Source: Burkholderia glumae LMG 2196 = ATCC 33617
GTDB lineage: Bacteria > Pseudomonadota > Gammaproteobacteria > Burkholderiales > Burkholderiaceae
Direction of reading: 5' to 3'
Assembly: GCF_000960995.1 (NCBI RefSeq)
Contig: NZ_CP009435.1
Coordinates: 434,001-498,000 of the forward strand
DNA: 64,000 nucleotides
This document shows, in pieces, positions 28,110 through 37,044 of this stretch. The first letter of the stretch is position 1; each line of letters begins with the position of its first letter. The translations under genes were made by a program, and so were the position numbers. The notes below the pieces were generated by a model. That model had not been told where the DNA came from and did not search any database. It was given only the letters and a program-made list of their open reading frames with translations.

Positions 28110-29150
28110 ATGCGTCGCGCGTTGGTAATCGCACCGAATTGGATCGGTGACGCATTGATGGCGCAGCCGCTTTTCGCGCTGCTCAAGAAACTGCATCCGC
28201 GCCTCAAAATCGACGCGCTGGCGCCCGGCTGGGTCGCGCCGGTGCTCGAACGGATGCCCGAGATCCAGGAGGTGCACGCCACCGACCTGGCCCACGGCAA
28301 GCTGCAGATGCTGCGCCGCTGGCAACTCGCGAGCGACCTGCGCGAGGTGGGCTACGACGCCGCCTACGTGCTGCCGAACTCGCTGAAGTCGGCGCTGATC
28401 CCGTGGCTCGCCGGCATCCCGCTGCGCATCGGCTACACCGGCGAGTCGCGCTACGCGCTGCTCAACGTGCGCCATGCCAATCCGCCGAAGGCGCGCGACG
28501 CGCGCCCGCCGATGGTGCCGTTCTATGCCGCGCTCGCCTACAAGCCCGGCGTGCGGCTCGACGAGACGCTCCAGGCGCTGCCGATGCCGCGGCTCGATTC
28601 GGATCTCAACGAGGCCGCGCGCGTCTCGGCGCGCTTTCACCTCGATACGCGCAAGCCGCTGATCGTGTTCTGCCCCGGCGCCGAATACGGCCCCGCCAAG
28701 CGCTGGCCGCCCGAGCATTTCGCGGCGCTCGCGCGGATCGTCGGCCAATCGTTCCCTTACACGCAGATCATCGCGCTCGGCTCGCCGAAGGACGCCCCGG
28801 CCGCCCAGGCGATCGCCGACCAGGCGCCGGGCGTGCGCAACCTGTGCGGCCAGACCTCGCTCACCGAGGCCTGCGCGCTGATCGCGCGCGCCAACGCGGT
28901 GGTCACCAACGATTCCGGGCTGATGCACGTGGCCGCCGCGCTGCGCCGGCCGCTCGTCGCGCTGTACGGCTCGACGGATCCGCGCCACACCCCGCCGCTG
29001 TCCGATCTGGCAAAGGTACAATGGCTGCATCTCGAATGCAGTCCCTGTTTCCAGCGAGAATGCCCGCTCGGCCATCTGAACTGCCTGCGCGAGCTGAGTC
29101 CGGAGCAGGTATTCGCCGATCTGCGCGGGATGCTCGTGGCGCAGCGCTGA
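28110..29150 (+). CDS. waaF: Lipopolysaccharide heptosyltransferase II
   Basis: Adds the second L-glycero-D-manno-heptose to the LPS inner core at the cytosolic face of the inner membrane. 346 residues, GT9 family, GT-B fold. Seen: ALVIAPNWIGDALMAQPLF at the start, FCPGAEYGPAKRWP at the nucleotide-sugar domain, and the VTNDSGLMHVAAAL donor-binding motif. A C-terminal cluster of four Cys (ECSPCFQRECPLGHLNC) is typical of the family. No other LPS core gene is in this window. Confidence 0.95.
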   Translation: MRRALVIAPNWIGDALMAQPLFALLKKLHPRLKIDALAPGWVAPVLERMPEIQEVHATDLAHGKLQMLRRWQLASDLREVGYDAAYVLPNSLKSALIPWLAGIPLRIGYTGESRYALLNVRHANPPKARDARPPMVPFYAALAYKPGVRLDETLQALPMPRLDSDLNEAARVSARFHLDTRKPLIVFCPGAEYGPAKRWPPEHFAALARIVGQSFPYTQIIALGSPKDAPAAQAIADQAPGVRNLCGQTSLTEACALIARANAVVTNDSGLMHVAAALRRPLVALYGSTDPRHTPPLSDLAKVQWLHLECSPCFQRECPLGHLNCLRELSPEQVFADLRGMLVAQR

Positions 29151-29242
29151 CGGCCCCGGTATCCGACCTCGACGCATGACTGACGCTGGCGGCCTCGCGG
29201 CCGCTGCCCCGTAACAGCGCGCAAGCGCAAGAGACAAACCCG

Positions 29243-29689
29243 ATGCCACGTTTTGCCCGCCTCTTCGAAGCTGCCGCCGATACGCTGAACGCCTACTACC
29301 AGGCGGTCGCCGACGCGAACCTCGACGCCCTGATGGTCCTGTGGATCGACGAGGATTTCGCGAGCTGCATCTGGTCCGACGGTGCGCATCTGCACGGCCT
29401 CGAACAGATCCGCAGCGGCTTCGGGCAACGCCTCTCGTCGCAGCCGGTCACGATCGAGCCGCTCGACATCCGCGTCTACGACAGCCTCGGCACGGTGGTC
29501 TACACGGTGGCCGAGGCGCACCAGTACGCGGACCCGGCCGCCGATCCGGGCATGGTGTTCGCGACCTACGTGATGATCCACGAGCGCGGCGAATGGCGGA
29601 TCGCCCACATCCATGCGAGCCCGATCCCGGAGCAGGCGGCCACCCAGTTCGCCGCCAAGATCCGTCACGGCCAGGGCCCGCTGCACTGA
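29243..29689 (+). CDS. NTF2-like / SnoaL-fold protein (DUF4440-type ketosteroid isomerase superfamily)
   Basis: 148 residues with the cone-like alpha+beta pattern of the NTF2 fold: helical start LFEAAADTLNAYYQAVADANL, then WIDEDF, HLHGLEQIRSGF, and a final sheet VYTVAEAHQY ... ATYVMIHERGEWRIAHIHASP. Members are small hydrolases, isomerases or binding domains; no catalytic residue can be assigned. It lies 92 bases after waaF and 16 bases before the YheT gene, probably in one transcript. Confidence 0.8.
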   Translation: MPRFARLFEAAADTLNAYYQAVADANLDALMVLWIDEDFASCIWSDGAHLHGLEQIRSGFGQRLSSQPVTIEPLDIRVYDSLGTVVYTVAEAHQYADPAADPGMVFATYVMIHERGEWRIAHIHASPIPEQAATQFAAKIRHGQGPLH

Positions 29690-29705
29690 GCGAGGCGCCC
29701 GCGCG

Positions 29706-30752
29706 ATGTCCTCCGCCTCCCCGCCCTCGCCGCTGGCCGGGCCCGAAGAGCCGGCCGGCGCGGCGCGCTACCGCGCGCCGCGCTGGCTGCCCAACAGCCA
29801 CGCGCAGACCATCTTCCCGGCCCTGTTCGGGCGCCGGCCTGCCGTGGCCTATCGGCGCGAACGCTGGGACACGCCCGACGGCGACTTCATCGATCTCGAC
29901 TGGCTGGCCCATCCGGCCGGCGCCGAACCGGCGCCCGACGCGCCGCTGATGGTGGTGTTCCACGGTCTCGAGGGCAACTCGGATTCGCGCTACGCGCTGC
30001 TGCTGATGGCCGCCGCGCGCGAGCGCGGCTGGCACGGCGTGGTGCCGCATTTCCGCAGCTGCAGCGGCGAGCTGAACCGGCTGCCGCGCTTCTATCACCT
30101 GGCCGACGGCGCCGAGGTGGACTGGATCCTGCGCCGGCTCGCCGCCGGCCGCCGCGGCCCGGTGTTCGCGGTCGGCGTCTCGCTCGGCGGCAACGTGCTG
30201 CTGCACTGGCTCGGCGAGCGGCGCGGCGATCGCTCGATCGTCACGGCGGCGGCGGCCGTGTCGACGCCGCTCGACGTCCATGCCGGCGGCCGCGCGATCT
30301 CGCAGGGCTTCTCCATGGTCTACACGCGCTCGTTCCTGAAGACCCTGAAGATCAAGGCCTCGGCCAAGCTGGTCCAGCATCCGGACCTGTTCGACGCGCG
30401 CCGGATGCTGGCCGCGCGCACCATGCACGAATTCGACGACATCGTCACCGCGCCGCTGCACGGCTTCGCGAGCGCCGACGACTACTGGACCCGCGCCACC
30501 ACGCGCCCGCTGCTGCGCGCCATCGAGATCCCGACCCTGCTGCTCAACGCGCGCAACGACCCGTTCCTGCCCGCCTCGGCGCTGCCGGGGCCGGCCGACG
30601 TGGCGCCGGCCGTCGAACTGGACCAGCCCGCGCACGGCGGCCACGTCGGCTTCATGACCGGCCCGTTCCCCGGGCACGACGACTGGATGCCGCTGCGCGT
30701 GTTCCGTTTCATTTCCCGCTTCGCGCCTGCGGCGCCGACCCGACATGGATGA
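29706..30752 (+). CDS. YheT-family alpha/beta hydrolase
   Basis: 348-residue hydrolase of the AB-hydrolase/YheT (EMB8) family. Family start RAPRWLPNSHAQTIFPALF, oxyanion region VVFHGLEGNSDS, nucleophile S159 in VGVSLGGN, acid in NARNDPFL, and His in PAHGGHVGF. Probable esterase or short-chain lipase; substrate unknown. I use the ATG at 29706; the frame extends to 29613 only as a shadow of the previous gene. Its stop overlaps the next start by eight bases. Confidence 0.87.
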   Translation: MSSASPPSPLAGPEEPAGAARYRAPRWLPNSHAQTIFPALFGRRPAVAYRRERWDTPDGDFIDLDWLAHPAGAEPAPDAPLMVVFHGLEGNSDSRYALLLMAAARERGWHGVVPHFRSCSGELNRLPRFYHLADGAEVDWILRRLAAGRRGPVFAVGVSLGGNVLLHWLGERRGDRSIVTAAAAVSTPLDVHAGGRAISQGFSMVYTRSFLKTLKIKASAKLVQHPDLFDARRMLAARTMHEFDDIVTAPLHGFASADDYWTRATTRPLLRAIEIPTLLLNARNDPFLPASALPGPADVAPAVELDQPAHGGHVGFMTGPFPGHDDWMPLRVFRFISRFAPAAPTRHG

Positions 30753-31350
30753 AATCGTCCGCCAGGCCCTCGCCAAATGGCCGAACGTACCGCACTGCAC
30801 CGGCTGGCTGCAGCTCGACCGGCGCGGCGCCTGGCGCATGCGCGACGAGGCCGCCCAGGCAGCCGGCGCGCCCGGCTCGCCGATCCGGCACGCCGCGCTG
30901 ATCGCGTTCATCACGCGCAACTACGCGCGCGACGAGGCCGGCCAGTGGTTCTTCCAGAACGGGCCGCAGCGCGTCTACGTGGAGCTCGCCTACACGCCGT
31001 GGGTGGTGCGGCTCGCCACCGGCGCGGACGGCGCGCTGACGCTGACCGACCAGGCCGGCGCGCCGTTCGAGCCGGCGGCCGCCTGGCTCGACGACGCCGG
31101 CGGCGTGCTGTTCTCCGATGCGGGCGCGCCGCCGCGCGTGGCCGTGCTGCACGACCACGACCTCGACCTGTTCGCCGACCACGCCACGCTCGACGAGGAC
31201 GGCGCGGGCGGCCGCTTCCACTGGCGGCCCGGTGCCGATCTCGCGCTCGGTGCGATCCGCCGCGACGACGTGCCGGCACGCTTCGCGTTCGTCGCCAGCC
31301 CGGCGGCGCGGGCGGGCGGCGCCGGCGCGGCGGGCACGGCCGGCGGCTGA
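30745..31350 (+). CDS. Conserved proteobacterial protein of unknown function (possibly DUF2946/2944-like)
   Basis: 201 residues, no membrane segment. The N-terminal 60 residues contain CTGWLQLDRRGAWRMRDE and FFQNGPQRVYVELAYTPWV; the middle holds PRVAVLHDHDLDLFADHA. I recall similar DUF2944/2946-labelled proteins next to YheT hydrolases in betaproteobacteria but could not check the number. It overlaps the hydrolase gene by eight bases, suggesting coupled translation and shared work. The C-terminal 25 residues are Gly/Ala repeats. Converges on the M48 protease gene, 29 bases away. Confidence 0.75.
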   Translation: MDEIVRQALAKWPNVPHCTGWLQLDRRGAWRMRDEAAQAAGAPGSPIRHAALIAFITRNYARDEAGQWFFQNGPQRVYVELAYTPWVVRLATGADGALTLTDQAGAPFEPAAAWLDDAGGVLFSDAGAPPRVAVLHDHDLDLFADHATLDEDGAGGRFHWRPGADLALGAIRRDDVPARFAFVASPAARAGGAGAAGTAGG

Positions 31351-31379
31351 CGCCGCGCCGCCGCAGGCCGGCCCTGGCC

Positions 31380-33065
31380 CTAGCCGCGCTCGTCCCGGTC
31401 GGCCTGCTCCTCCTGGTAGCGCGCCTCGAAGTCGTGCAGCCGCGCGGTGATGATCGACTGCTCGTAGAAGCTGACCGACTTGTCGTCACGCGCCTCCTGC
31501 AGCTGACGGATCGCCGACGGCCACGCGCCGCCGAGCGCGAGCTGCTCGGCCAGCGCGCGGCGCCGCATGATCGCATCGCCGCTGCCCTGCGCCGCCTGCG
31601 CGAGATAGCGCCACCAGTCGGGCTGGCGCGGGTCCGCCTGGGCCTGCTCCTGCGCGAGCGCCTGCGCCTGGCCGAAGCGCTTCGCCGCGAGCAGCGCCTC
31701 CAGATGCATCGCGATCGCCGCGTGCGAGGCCAGCCAGCGCTGCTGCGCCGCCGCCGCGAGCCGCACCGCGTCGGCGGCGCGGCCGGCGCGGCGCGCGATG
31801 TCGGCCGCCAGCACGTCGAGGCTCGGCGAGCTGGCGGGGAGCGCGCCCTGGTCGGCCTCGAACCGTTCGAAACGCCCGCGCGCGGCCGCGAGCGCCGCAT
31901 CCGCCTCCGGATAGCGGCCGAGCAGCATCTCGCCGAGCGCGATGCCGTACCAGTTGGCCGCCACGTTCGGCGCGAGCCGGTCGTCGATCTCGCCGCGCAT
32001 GCGCCGCACCTCGTCGGCGATGTCGGACGGCGCGCGCAGCTGCAGCACCCGCAGCCGTGCGCGCACGAAGCCGTATTCGCTCGACTGGCGCGGCTGGCGG
32101 TACGGCGCGCGGCGCGCGCGTGCCTCCATGTCGGCGATCCGGTCGATGGTGAGCGGATGGGTGCGCGCGTATTCGGGCACGCCCGCGTCGCCCATCGACG
32201 CGCGCTCCAGGCGCTCGAAGAAGCCGGGCATGCCATACGGATCGAAGCCGGCGCCCGCGAGCAGTTGGAAGCCCACGCGATCCGCCTCGCGCTCGGCGCC
32301 GCGCGAGAAGCGCAGCTGGTTGTCAACCGCGTAGGCCTGGCCGCCCACCGCGATCGCGCTGCCCAGATCGCCGCTGCGCGCGAGCACGCCGGCCAGCACC
32401 CCGAGCAGCATCGCCGCGAGCGCCGCGTAGCCCGTCTTCTCGCTCGCGCCGAGCATGCGCGCGATGTGCCGCTGCAGCACGTGGCCCATTTCGTGGCCGA
32501 GCACCGAGGCCAGCTCGGACTCGGTGCGCGTCACGATCACGAGGCCGGTGTTCACGCCGATGAAGCCGCCCGGCAGCGAGAAGGCGTTGATCTGCGCATC
32601 GCGCATCGGGAACAGGTCGAAATCGGGACGATCGCCGCCGATGAACTGCGCGGCCGCCGCCGCCGACAGTTTCGCCGCGACCGCGTTGAGGTAGTCGCGC
32701 GCGAGCCAGTCGTCGAGATAGTCGGGGTCGCGCCGGATCTCGCGCATCACGCGCTCGCCGAGACGGCGCTCGGCCTGCGGCGTCAGCGCGCCGCCCGAGC
32801 CGTCGCCGAGGTCGGGCAGCTGCGGGTTGTGCAGCGGCCCGCGCAGGCTCGGCGCCGCCGCGCCGGGCGTGCCCGCGAGCCGGGCATGCTCGCCGCCGTA
32901 GGTGCCGAACACGCCCGGCGCGATCTCGGGCGGAATCTCGGGGGCCGTGGAAATGGCGTCGAGAACGCGCGGCAGCGGCGGCGTGGGCGACGACTGCGCG
33001 CGGCTGCCCGGCGGCAGCGCGAGGGCGAGCGACAGCGACACGGCGAGCAGGGATTTCGGACGCAT
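31380..33065 (-). CDS. bepA: M48-family periplasmic metalloprotease with TPR domain (BepA/YfgC type)
   Basis: 561 residues. A signal peptide (about 1-24) precedes a Pro/Gly-rich segment, then the M48 zinc protease domain with H191-E-M-G-H195 and third ligand Glu in the READRVG region, then TPR-like helices in the last 200 residues. BepA in E. coli helps assemble or degrade LptD and other outer-membrane proteins; the extra N-terminal linker makes this protein longer than BepA (487). ATGs at 33065 and 33074 are both possible starts, neither with a strong ribosome site. Divergent from moaC. Confidence 0.87.
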   Translation of the reverse strand: MRPKSLLAVSLSLALALPPGSRAQSSPTPPLPRVLDAISTAPEIPPEIAPGVFGTYGGEHARLAGTPGAAAPSLRGPLHNPQLPDLGDGSGGALTPQAERRLGERVMREIRRDPDYLDDWLARDYLNAVAAKLSAAAAAQFIGGDRPDFDLFPMRDAQINAFSLPGGFIGVNTGLVIVTRTESELASVLGHEMGHVLQRHIARMLGASEKTGYAALAAMLLGVLAGVLARSGDLGSAIAVGGQAYAVDNQLRFSRGAEREADRVGFQLLAGAGFDPYGMPGFFERLERASMGDAGVPEYARTHPLTIDRIADMEARARRAPYRQPRQSSEYGFVRARLRVLQLRAPSDIADEVRRMRGEIDDRLAPNVAANWYGIALGEMLLGRYPEADAALAAARGRFERFEADQGALPASSPSLDVLAADIARRAGRAADAVRLAAAAQQRWLASHAAIAMHLEALLAAKRFGQAQALAQEQAQADPRQPDWWRYLAQAAQGSGDAIMRRRALAEQLALGGAWPSAIRQLQEARDDKSVSFYEQSIITARLHDFEARYQEEQADRDERG

Positions 33066-33165
33066 GGATGACATCGAACGCGGCGGAGGCGACGGGCGGC
33101 CCGCGACGCGATTCGACGGCGGCGCGCGGCGCGCCCCGGAATCCACGCCGGGCGAATCGCGCTCA

Positions 33166-33193
33166 TTGTACTGGGGCGGCGCGCTGCTATGAT
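33166..33193 (+). promoter_or_regulatory. Sigma-70-type promoter of moaC
   Basis: TTGTAC (33166-33171) and TATGAT (33188-33193) are separated by 16 bases, 26 bases before the moaC start codon. Both hexamers match the consensus at four to five of six positions. AGGAG at 33209 is the ribosome site. Confidence 0.6.
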
Positions 33194-33218
33194 GGGCGCC
33201 CATCTTCAGGAGCGCATC

Positions 33219-33698
33219 ATGTCAGGACTGACTCACTTCGACGCGGCAGGCCACGCGCATATGGTGGACGTCGGCGACAAACAGGAAACGCGCCGCGTGG
33301 CCGTGGCACGCGGCATGATCCGGATGCTGCCCGACACGCTCGCGCTGATCCGCGACGGCCGCGCCAAGAAGGGCGACGTGATCGGCGTGGCGCGGATCGC
33401 GGCGATCCAGGGCGCGAAGCGCACGGCGGACCTGATCCCGCTCTGCCACCCGCTCGCGCTCACGCGCGTGACGGTCGATTTCGAGTTCGACGAGGCGCTG
33501 CCGGGCGTGCGGTGTACCGCGCAGGTCGAGACGCTGGGCCGGACCGGGGTGGAGATGGAGGCGCTGACGGCCGTGCAGGTCGGGCTGCTGACCGTCTACG
33601 ACATGTGCAAGGCGGTGGATCGCGGGATGACCATCACCGACGTGCGGGTGGTGGAGAAGAAAGGCGGGAAGTCGGGGGAGTGGAAGGCGGAGGGCTGA
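33219..33698 (+). CDS. moaC: Cyclic pyranopterin monophosphate synthase MoaC
   Basis: Second step of molybdenum cofactor synthesis: converts 3',8-cyclo-7,8-dihydroGTP (from MoaA) to cPMP. 159 residues, family length. Conserved parts: MVDVGDKQETRRVAVA, ADLIPLCHPLALT, GVEMEALTAV and TVYDMCKAVDRGM, with the catalytic Lys in VVEKKGGKSGEW. The start at 33219 has AGGAG seven bases upstream; an in-frame ATG at 33189 lies inside the promoter. No other moa gene is adjacent. Confidence 0.95.
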   Translation: MSGLTHFDAAGHAHMVDVGDKQETRRVAVARGMIRMLPDTLALIRDGRAKKGDVIGVARIAAIQGAKRTADLIPLCHPLALTRVTVDFEFDEALPGVRCTAQVETLGRTGVEMEALTAVQVGLLTVYDMCKAVDRGMTITDVRVVEKKGGKSGEWKAEG

Positions 33699-33809
33699 GC
33701 CGCCGGCGGCTTCGCGCCGATGCGCAGGGCTGGCGGGCGGGCCCCCGCACCATCCGGCGCAACCCGCCGCCGCAAGCGGAAATACCCGCTCCGCCCCGCC
33801 GGCGCCACC

Positions 33810-34937
33810 TCAGAACGCGGTACGGATACCCACGCGGGCGACGGTCTGGTTACCCGTGGACGACTCCTCGAGCGCGCCGATCGACGCATTCTGATTGCCC
33901 GAGGCGTGCTGATAGAGACCCTGCAGATAGATCTCGGTGCGCCGCGACAGGTGGTAGCCCACCGTCACCCCGAGCTCGTTGTAATGGGGGCTGTTGAGCG
34001 GCGCCGTGACGCGAACCGACGGGTCCCGCTTCAGGCCGTCGATCCGAATCGACGAGCTGGTGTACAGGTACATCATCGCCAGATACCACGCCGGCGTGAG
34101 GTCGTATTTCGCGTTGAACTCGAGGTTGTCGAATCGCACGTGACGCAGGAAGGTGGTTCTCGGCGCGCCGTCGAGGTTCGTATGCGTGTAGACCAAACCG
34201 AAGGTCGCCGCCCCGAACGCATAGCCGAGGCCCGCGGCCGCCACGGTCTGCCTGGCCGCCTCGTAGGGCGTCCCCACCGCGGCGCCGCTGGTGTTCCGAT
34301 CCTCGCCGTCGACATTCAGGAACGCCGCCGCCGCCACCAGCGAGCCGAGGCGGTAGCGCGCGCCCGCGCTCCAGGCGCGGTTCGACGTGAAGCCGCCGGC
34401 CTGGTTGCTGAAGCCGTACAGGCCGCCGAACTGCAGCCCCGCGTATTCCGGGCTCGCGTACTTGATCGCGTTGTTGATGCGGAACGTCTCGTCGAGATTG
34501 TCGGCGTCGAACGGGTGCGAGAACAACGACCCGCCCCAGCTGCCGGCCGCGCTCAGCGGCGCGACGTAGTCGGCCACGGAATCGTACTGGCGGCCCAGCG
34601 TCAGCGTGCCGAGGCGCTCCGAGGCCAGGCCGACGAAGGCCTGGCGACCGAACATCTCGCCGCCCTGCGAAAGCGCACCGTTATTGAGGTTGAAGCCGTT
34701 CTCGAGCTGGAAGACGGCATGCAGGCCGCCGCCGAGGTCCTCGCTGCCCTTCAGGCCCCAGCGGTCGCCGAGCTGACGGTTGCCGCTCACCAGCCGGTAG
34801 GCCGACTTCCCGCCCAGATTGCTGGCGTACTCGAAGCCTTCGTCGATCGTCCCGTACAGCGTGACGCTGCTCTGTGCATGGGCGATGCCGGCACCGACGG
34901 CCAGCACCGCAGGAACGAGTGTTTTTGCTATTTTCAT
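33810..34937 (-). CDS. Gram-negative general porin (16-strand, OmpC/Omp32 type)
   Basis: Outer-membrane trimeric porin for small polar solutes. 375 residues with a signal peptide (AVLAVGAGIAHA, cleaved before QSSVTLYG). Porin hallmarks: SSVTLYGTIDEGFEY first strand, RWGLKGSEDLGGGLHAVFQLE, GRQAFVGL, LTLGRQYDSV, and a final strand ending in Phe (ARVGIRTAF). Common family in Burkholderia with many paralogues, so no specific symbol is given. The start at 34937 follows GGGGAT. A possible -10 (TACAAT on the minus strand, 35008-35003) lies about 66 bases upstream. Confidence 0.93.
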   Translation of the reverse strand: MKIAKTLVPAVLAVGAGIAHAQSSVTLYGTIDEGFEYASNLGGKSAYRLVSGNRQLGDRWGLKGSEDLGGGLHAVFQLENGFNLNNGALSQGGEMFGRQAFVGLASERLGTLTLGRQYDSVADYVAPLSAAGSWGGSLFSHPFDADNLDETFRINNAIKYASPEYAGLQFGGLYGFSNQAGGFTSNRAWSAGARYRLGSLVAAAAFLNVDGEDRNTSGAAVGTPYEAARQTVAAAGLGYAFGAATFGLVYTHTNLDGAPRTTFLRHVRFDNLEFNAKYDLTPAWYLAMMYLYTSSSIRIDGLKRDPSVRVTAPLNSPHYNELGVTVGYHLSRRTEIYLQGLYQHASGNQNASIGALEESSTGNQTVARVGIRTAF

Positions 34938-35268
34938 GAAATCCCCGTAAAGCGCGTTTGATTCGTGATGATGTTGTGCGCTGCGACCAAGACTGCGGAC
35001 GGGGATTGTAGAGAGGCAAACTTTCGCGGCGTTTACCGGTGTGGCCGCAACGCGACACGTGGATCGCGGCGACGGATTTCCAGCCCGCACCGGCGGCGCC
35101 ATCCTCGCAACGGCAGGCCGTCAAGCGTGCGGTGATCGTAGGGAAAACGAAGCATCCCGTCAGCGATCCGCAATCGGTCCGTCATGGATGCGCAATCGGT
35201 TCACGCACCCTCGCCGCCTCACTGCCACGGCACCGCCACGCCGGCGATGGCCGGACCGATCCAGTCGG
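34938..35268. other. Intergenic region upstream of the porin
   Basis: 331 bp without a gene. The left 100 bases should carry the porin promoter and 5' leader. The right part runs into the end of the decayed gene at 35269. I see no RNA gene or clear hairpin. Confidence 0.4.
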
Positions 35269-35929
35269 TCAGCCTCCGCACCCCCGCGCCTTCGCCTCGG
35301 CCGCGTGCCGCTGCCTCAGCAGCGCGGGAATCTCGCTCGCGTAGCTGGCCCGCGCCGCTTCGTCGGCCGGCCCGAACGTCTCGAGCCACGCGGCCTCGGA
35401 CCGAATCCGCAGATCGAGCTGGTCGCCCGGCATGACCGGCAGATCGGCGGAGCGCGCGTCGCGCTCGTATTTCAGTTCGACGAACTTCCCCTGCGCCTAC
35501 CATCGGCAGGCCGGATCGGGACGCTGCTGCGTGCTCGCCGATTCGTCGCTCTCCGGCAGCGCGCAGCCGTTCGGCAAATAGGCCGTGCCTTCCTCCTGAT
35601 TCACCGGCGACGAGTCCGCCGCGCGAGCCTCCCGGTTGCGTCATTCGAATCGGTCGGAGCCGCTGCGGATGTCCGGCACGTGCAGGTCGGCCCGGATCGG
35701 CTCGGGCGGCTGGCCGAACACGCGCGAGATCCCCCCTGGCCGCGCGCGGCCGTCTTCAGCAGATCGCCGCGCAGTTGCAGCAGGTGATCGAGGCTCGGCA
35801 CCGGCTCGCCGGGTTCGTCCTTGTCACTGCAGCGCTCCGCCGTAGGGCCCGGCAGCCTGCGCGAACGCGACGAGATGGGTAGGCGGCTGCGTCGGTGAAC
35901 TGCTGCAAGGCATCGATGCCCGCCGGCAT
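35269..35929 (-). pseudogene. Multiply disrupted gene of unknown function
   Basis: Read on the minus strand, protein-like sequence continues for about 220 codons but jumps frame and meets stops. Segments in order: MPAGIDALQQFTDAA; a shift; THLVAFAQAAGPYGGALQ; a shift; DEPGEPVPSLDHLLQLRGDL; a shift at the C-run 35731-35736; VFGQPPEPIRADLHVPDIRS ending in TGA at 35641-35643; then, same frame, NQEEGTAYLPNGCALPES; an in-frame TAG after DPACRW (near 35500); then GKFVELKYERDARS to the final TGA at 35269. I recognise no family. At least two stops and three shifts make sequencing error an unlikely full explanation. Start taken at the ATG 35929, uncertain. Confidence 0.65.
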
Positions 35930-35949
35930 CGCGGCGCGACGCCGGCGCG

Positions 35950-36312
35950 TCATTTGCCCGGCGTGCCGGCCGGCTCGAACACGAACGGCTGCGTCAGCGT
36001 GAACGGCGCGGGCCGGCCGCTGCCTGCGGCATGCTGCGTGCAGTGCGCGCGCGACATCGCCGCCACGGCGGCCCGGTCCGCCGCCGCGTTGCGGCTGCTG
36101 GTGGTGATCGTCACGTTCTCGGGCTCGCCGGCGGTGTTGATCAGCGCGCGCACGAGCACCGTCAGCGGACGATCGAGCGCACGCGCATCGGACGGATAGA
36201 CGGCCACCGGAATCGAGCACGACAGCGTGTTGTCGTGCGACTGGAAGGTCGCGCAGCCGGCAAGCTGCGCAGCCAGGAGCGGCAAGGCGAAACGCTTTGC
36301 GTGGCGAATCAT
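35950..36312 (-). CDS. Small lipoprotein with TonB C-terminal-like domain
   Basis: 120 residues. Lipoprotein signal with lipobox LAGC (Cys20). The rest matches the TonB-C pattern: YPSDARALDRPLTVLVRALI, INTAGEPENVTITTSS, a helix AAADRAAVAAMSRA, and a last strand PFTLTQPFVFEP. It lacks TonB's N-terminal anchor and Pro-rich spacer, so it is not a classical energy transducer; related short lipoproteins occur in many Burkholderia. It lies just upstream of, and on the same strand as, the disrupted gene, 20 bases away, so they were probably an operon. Intact itself. GGGGAAG precedes the start. Confidence 0.75.
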   Translation of the reverse strand: MIRHAKRFALPLLAAQLAGCATFQSHDNTLSCSIPVAVYPSDARALDRPLTVLVRALINTAGEPENVTITTSSRNAAADRAAVAAMSRAHCTQHAAGSGRPAPFTLTQPFVFEPAGTPGK

Positions 36313-37044
36313 CTGGAAGGCTTCCCCGTAAGTTATGTCTTATGTCGCGCGGGCGCGCTCGTGATGGTGGCGGCCCCGCATGGTCTCGCTGCGTGGTGTG
36401 GCCGTTCGGAAGCGGCGCGCGACGAGCTTACCGCATCGGCTTCGCCGGCGTCAGCAAGGCGTCGCAAATCTGCGTCGTCAGCGCTGGCCGGATGCCGCGG
36501 CCGCAGGAGGCGAGCCTCGTGCCGCTGCCGACATCGAGGCTGCCGCGTGCATCGCTCGTGAGCCCGGCGTCGGTGCCGGGATTGCCGGCAGGCACGCCTT
36601 GCTCGGCGCTGGCGCCGCCGGCGAGCCACCGGCTCCGGGATGCGCAACTGCGGCAGGCCGGCGGCATCGCGAAGACAGCCCGGCATCAGCGACGGGCCGC
36701 CTTGATCGCGCCGCCGGGCTGCTCGGGCAGGCCGATCATGACGCTGGCGGCGACGGCCCGGCCGGTGCGAAGCGGCATCGCGATCCTCCGGCGATGGACG
36801 GCGGGGCTGCCGAGCCGCCGCCAGGACAGCCGTGGCTTCGCGCTCGCCCGCGCCGGCGCCGCGTCATGCGGGCGGAATCGACGGCCTTTGCAGCAAGCCC
36901 GTGCCGCAGGAGCGAGGCCGAGTTGGTGCCCGTCCTGCGGGCCTGTGCGGTGCATCGCTCGGCTGCGGGAACGCACGCCCCGCGGCACGCCGCGGCGAGG
37001 CGGCCCGGGCCTCGCGTGCGCTCCTGCGCTCGTGCGCTCGTGCG
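36313..37044. other. 732 bp gap with decayed coding traces on the minus strand
   Basis: No intact gene. On the minus strand a coding-like run, AMPLRTGRAVAASVMIGLPE (about 36780-36720), ends at a TGA (36686) and seems to continue in another frame to SGTRLASCGRGIRPALTTQ (about 36510) and a stop at 36428, as if one shift had broken a gene. No family recognised. A tandem repeat TTATGTC x2 lies at 36333-36346, just upstream of the lipoprotein gene. The right end borders the pglL stop. Confidence 0.4.
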
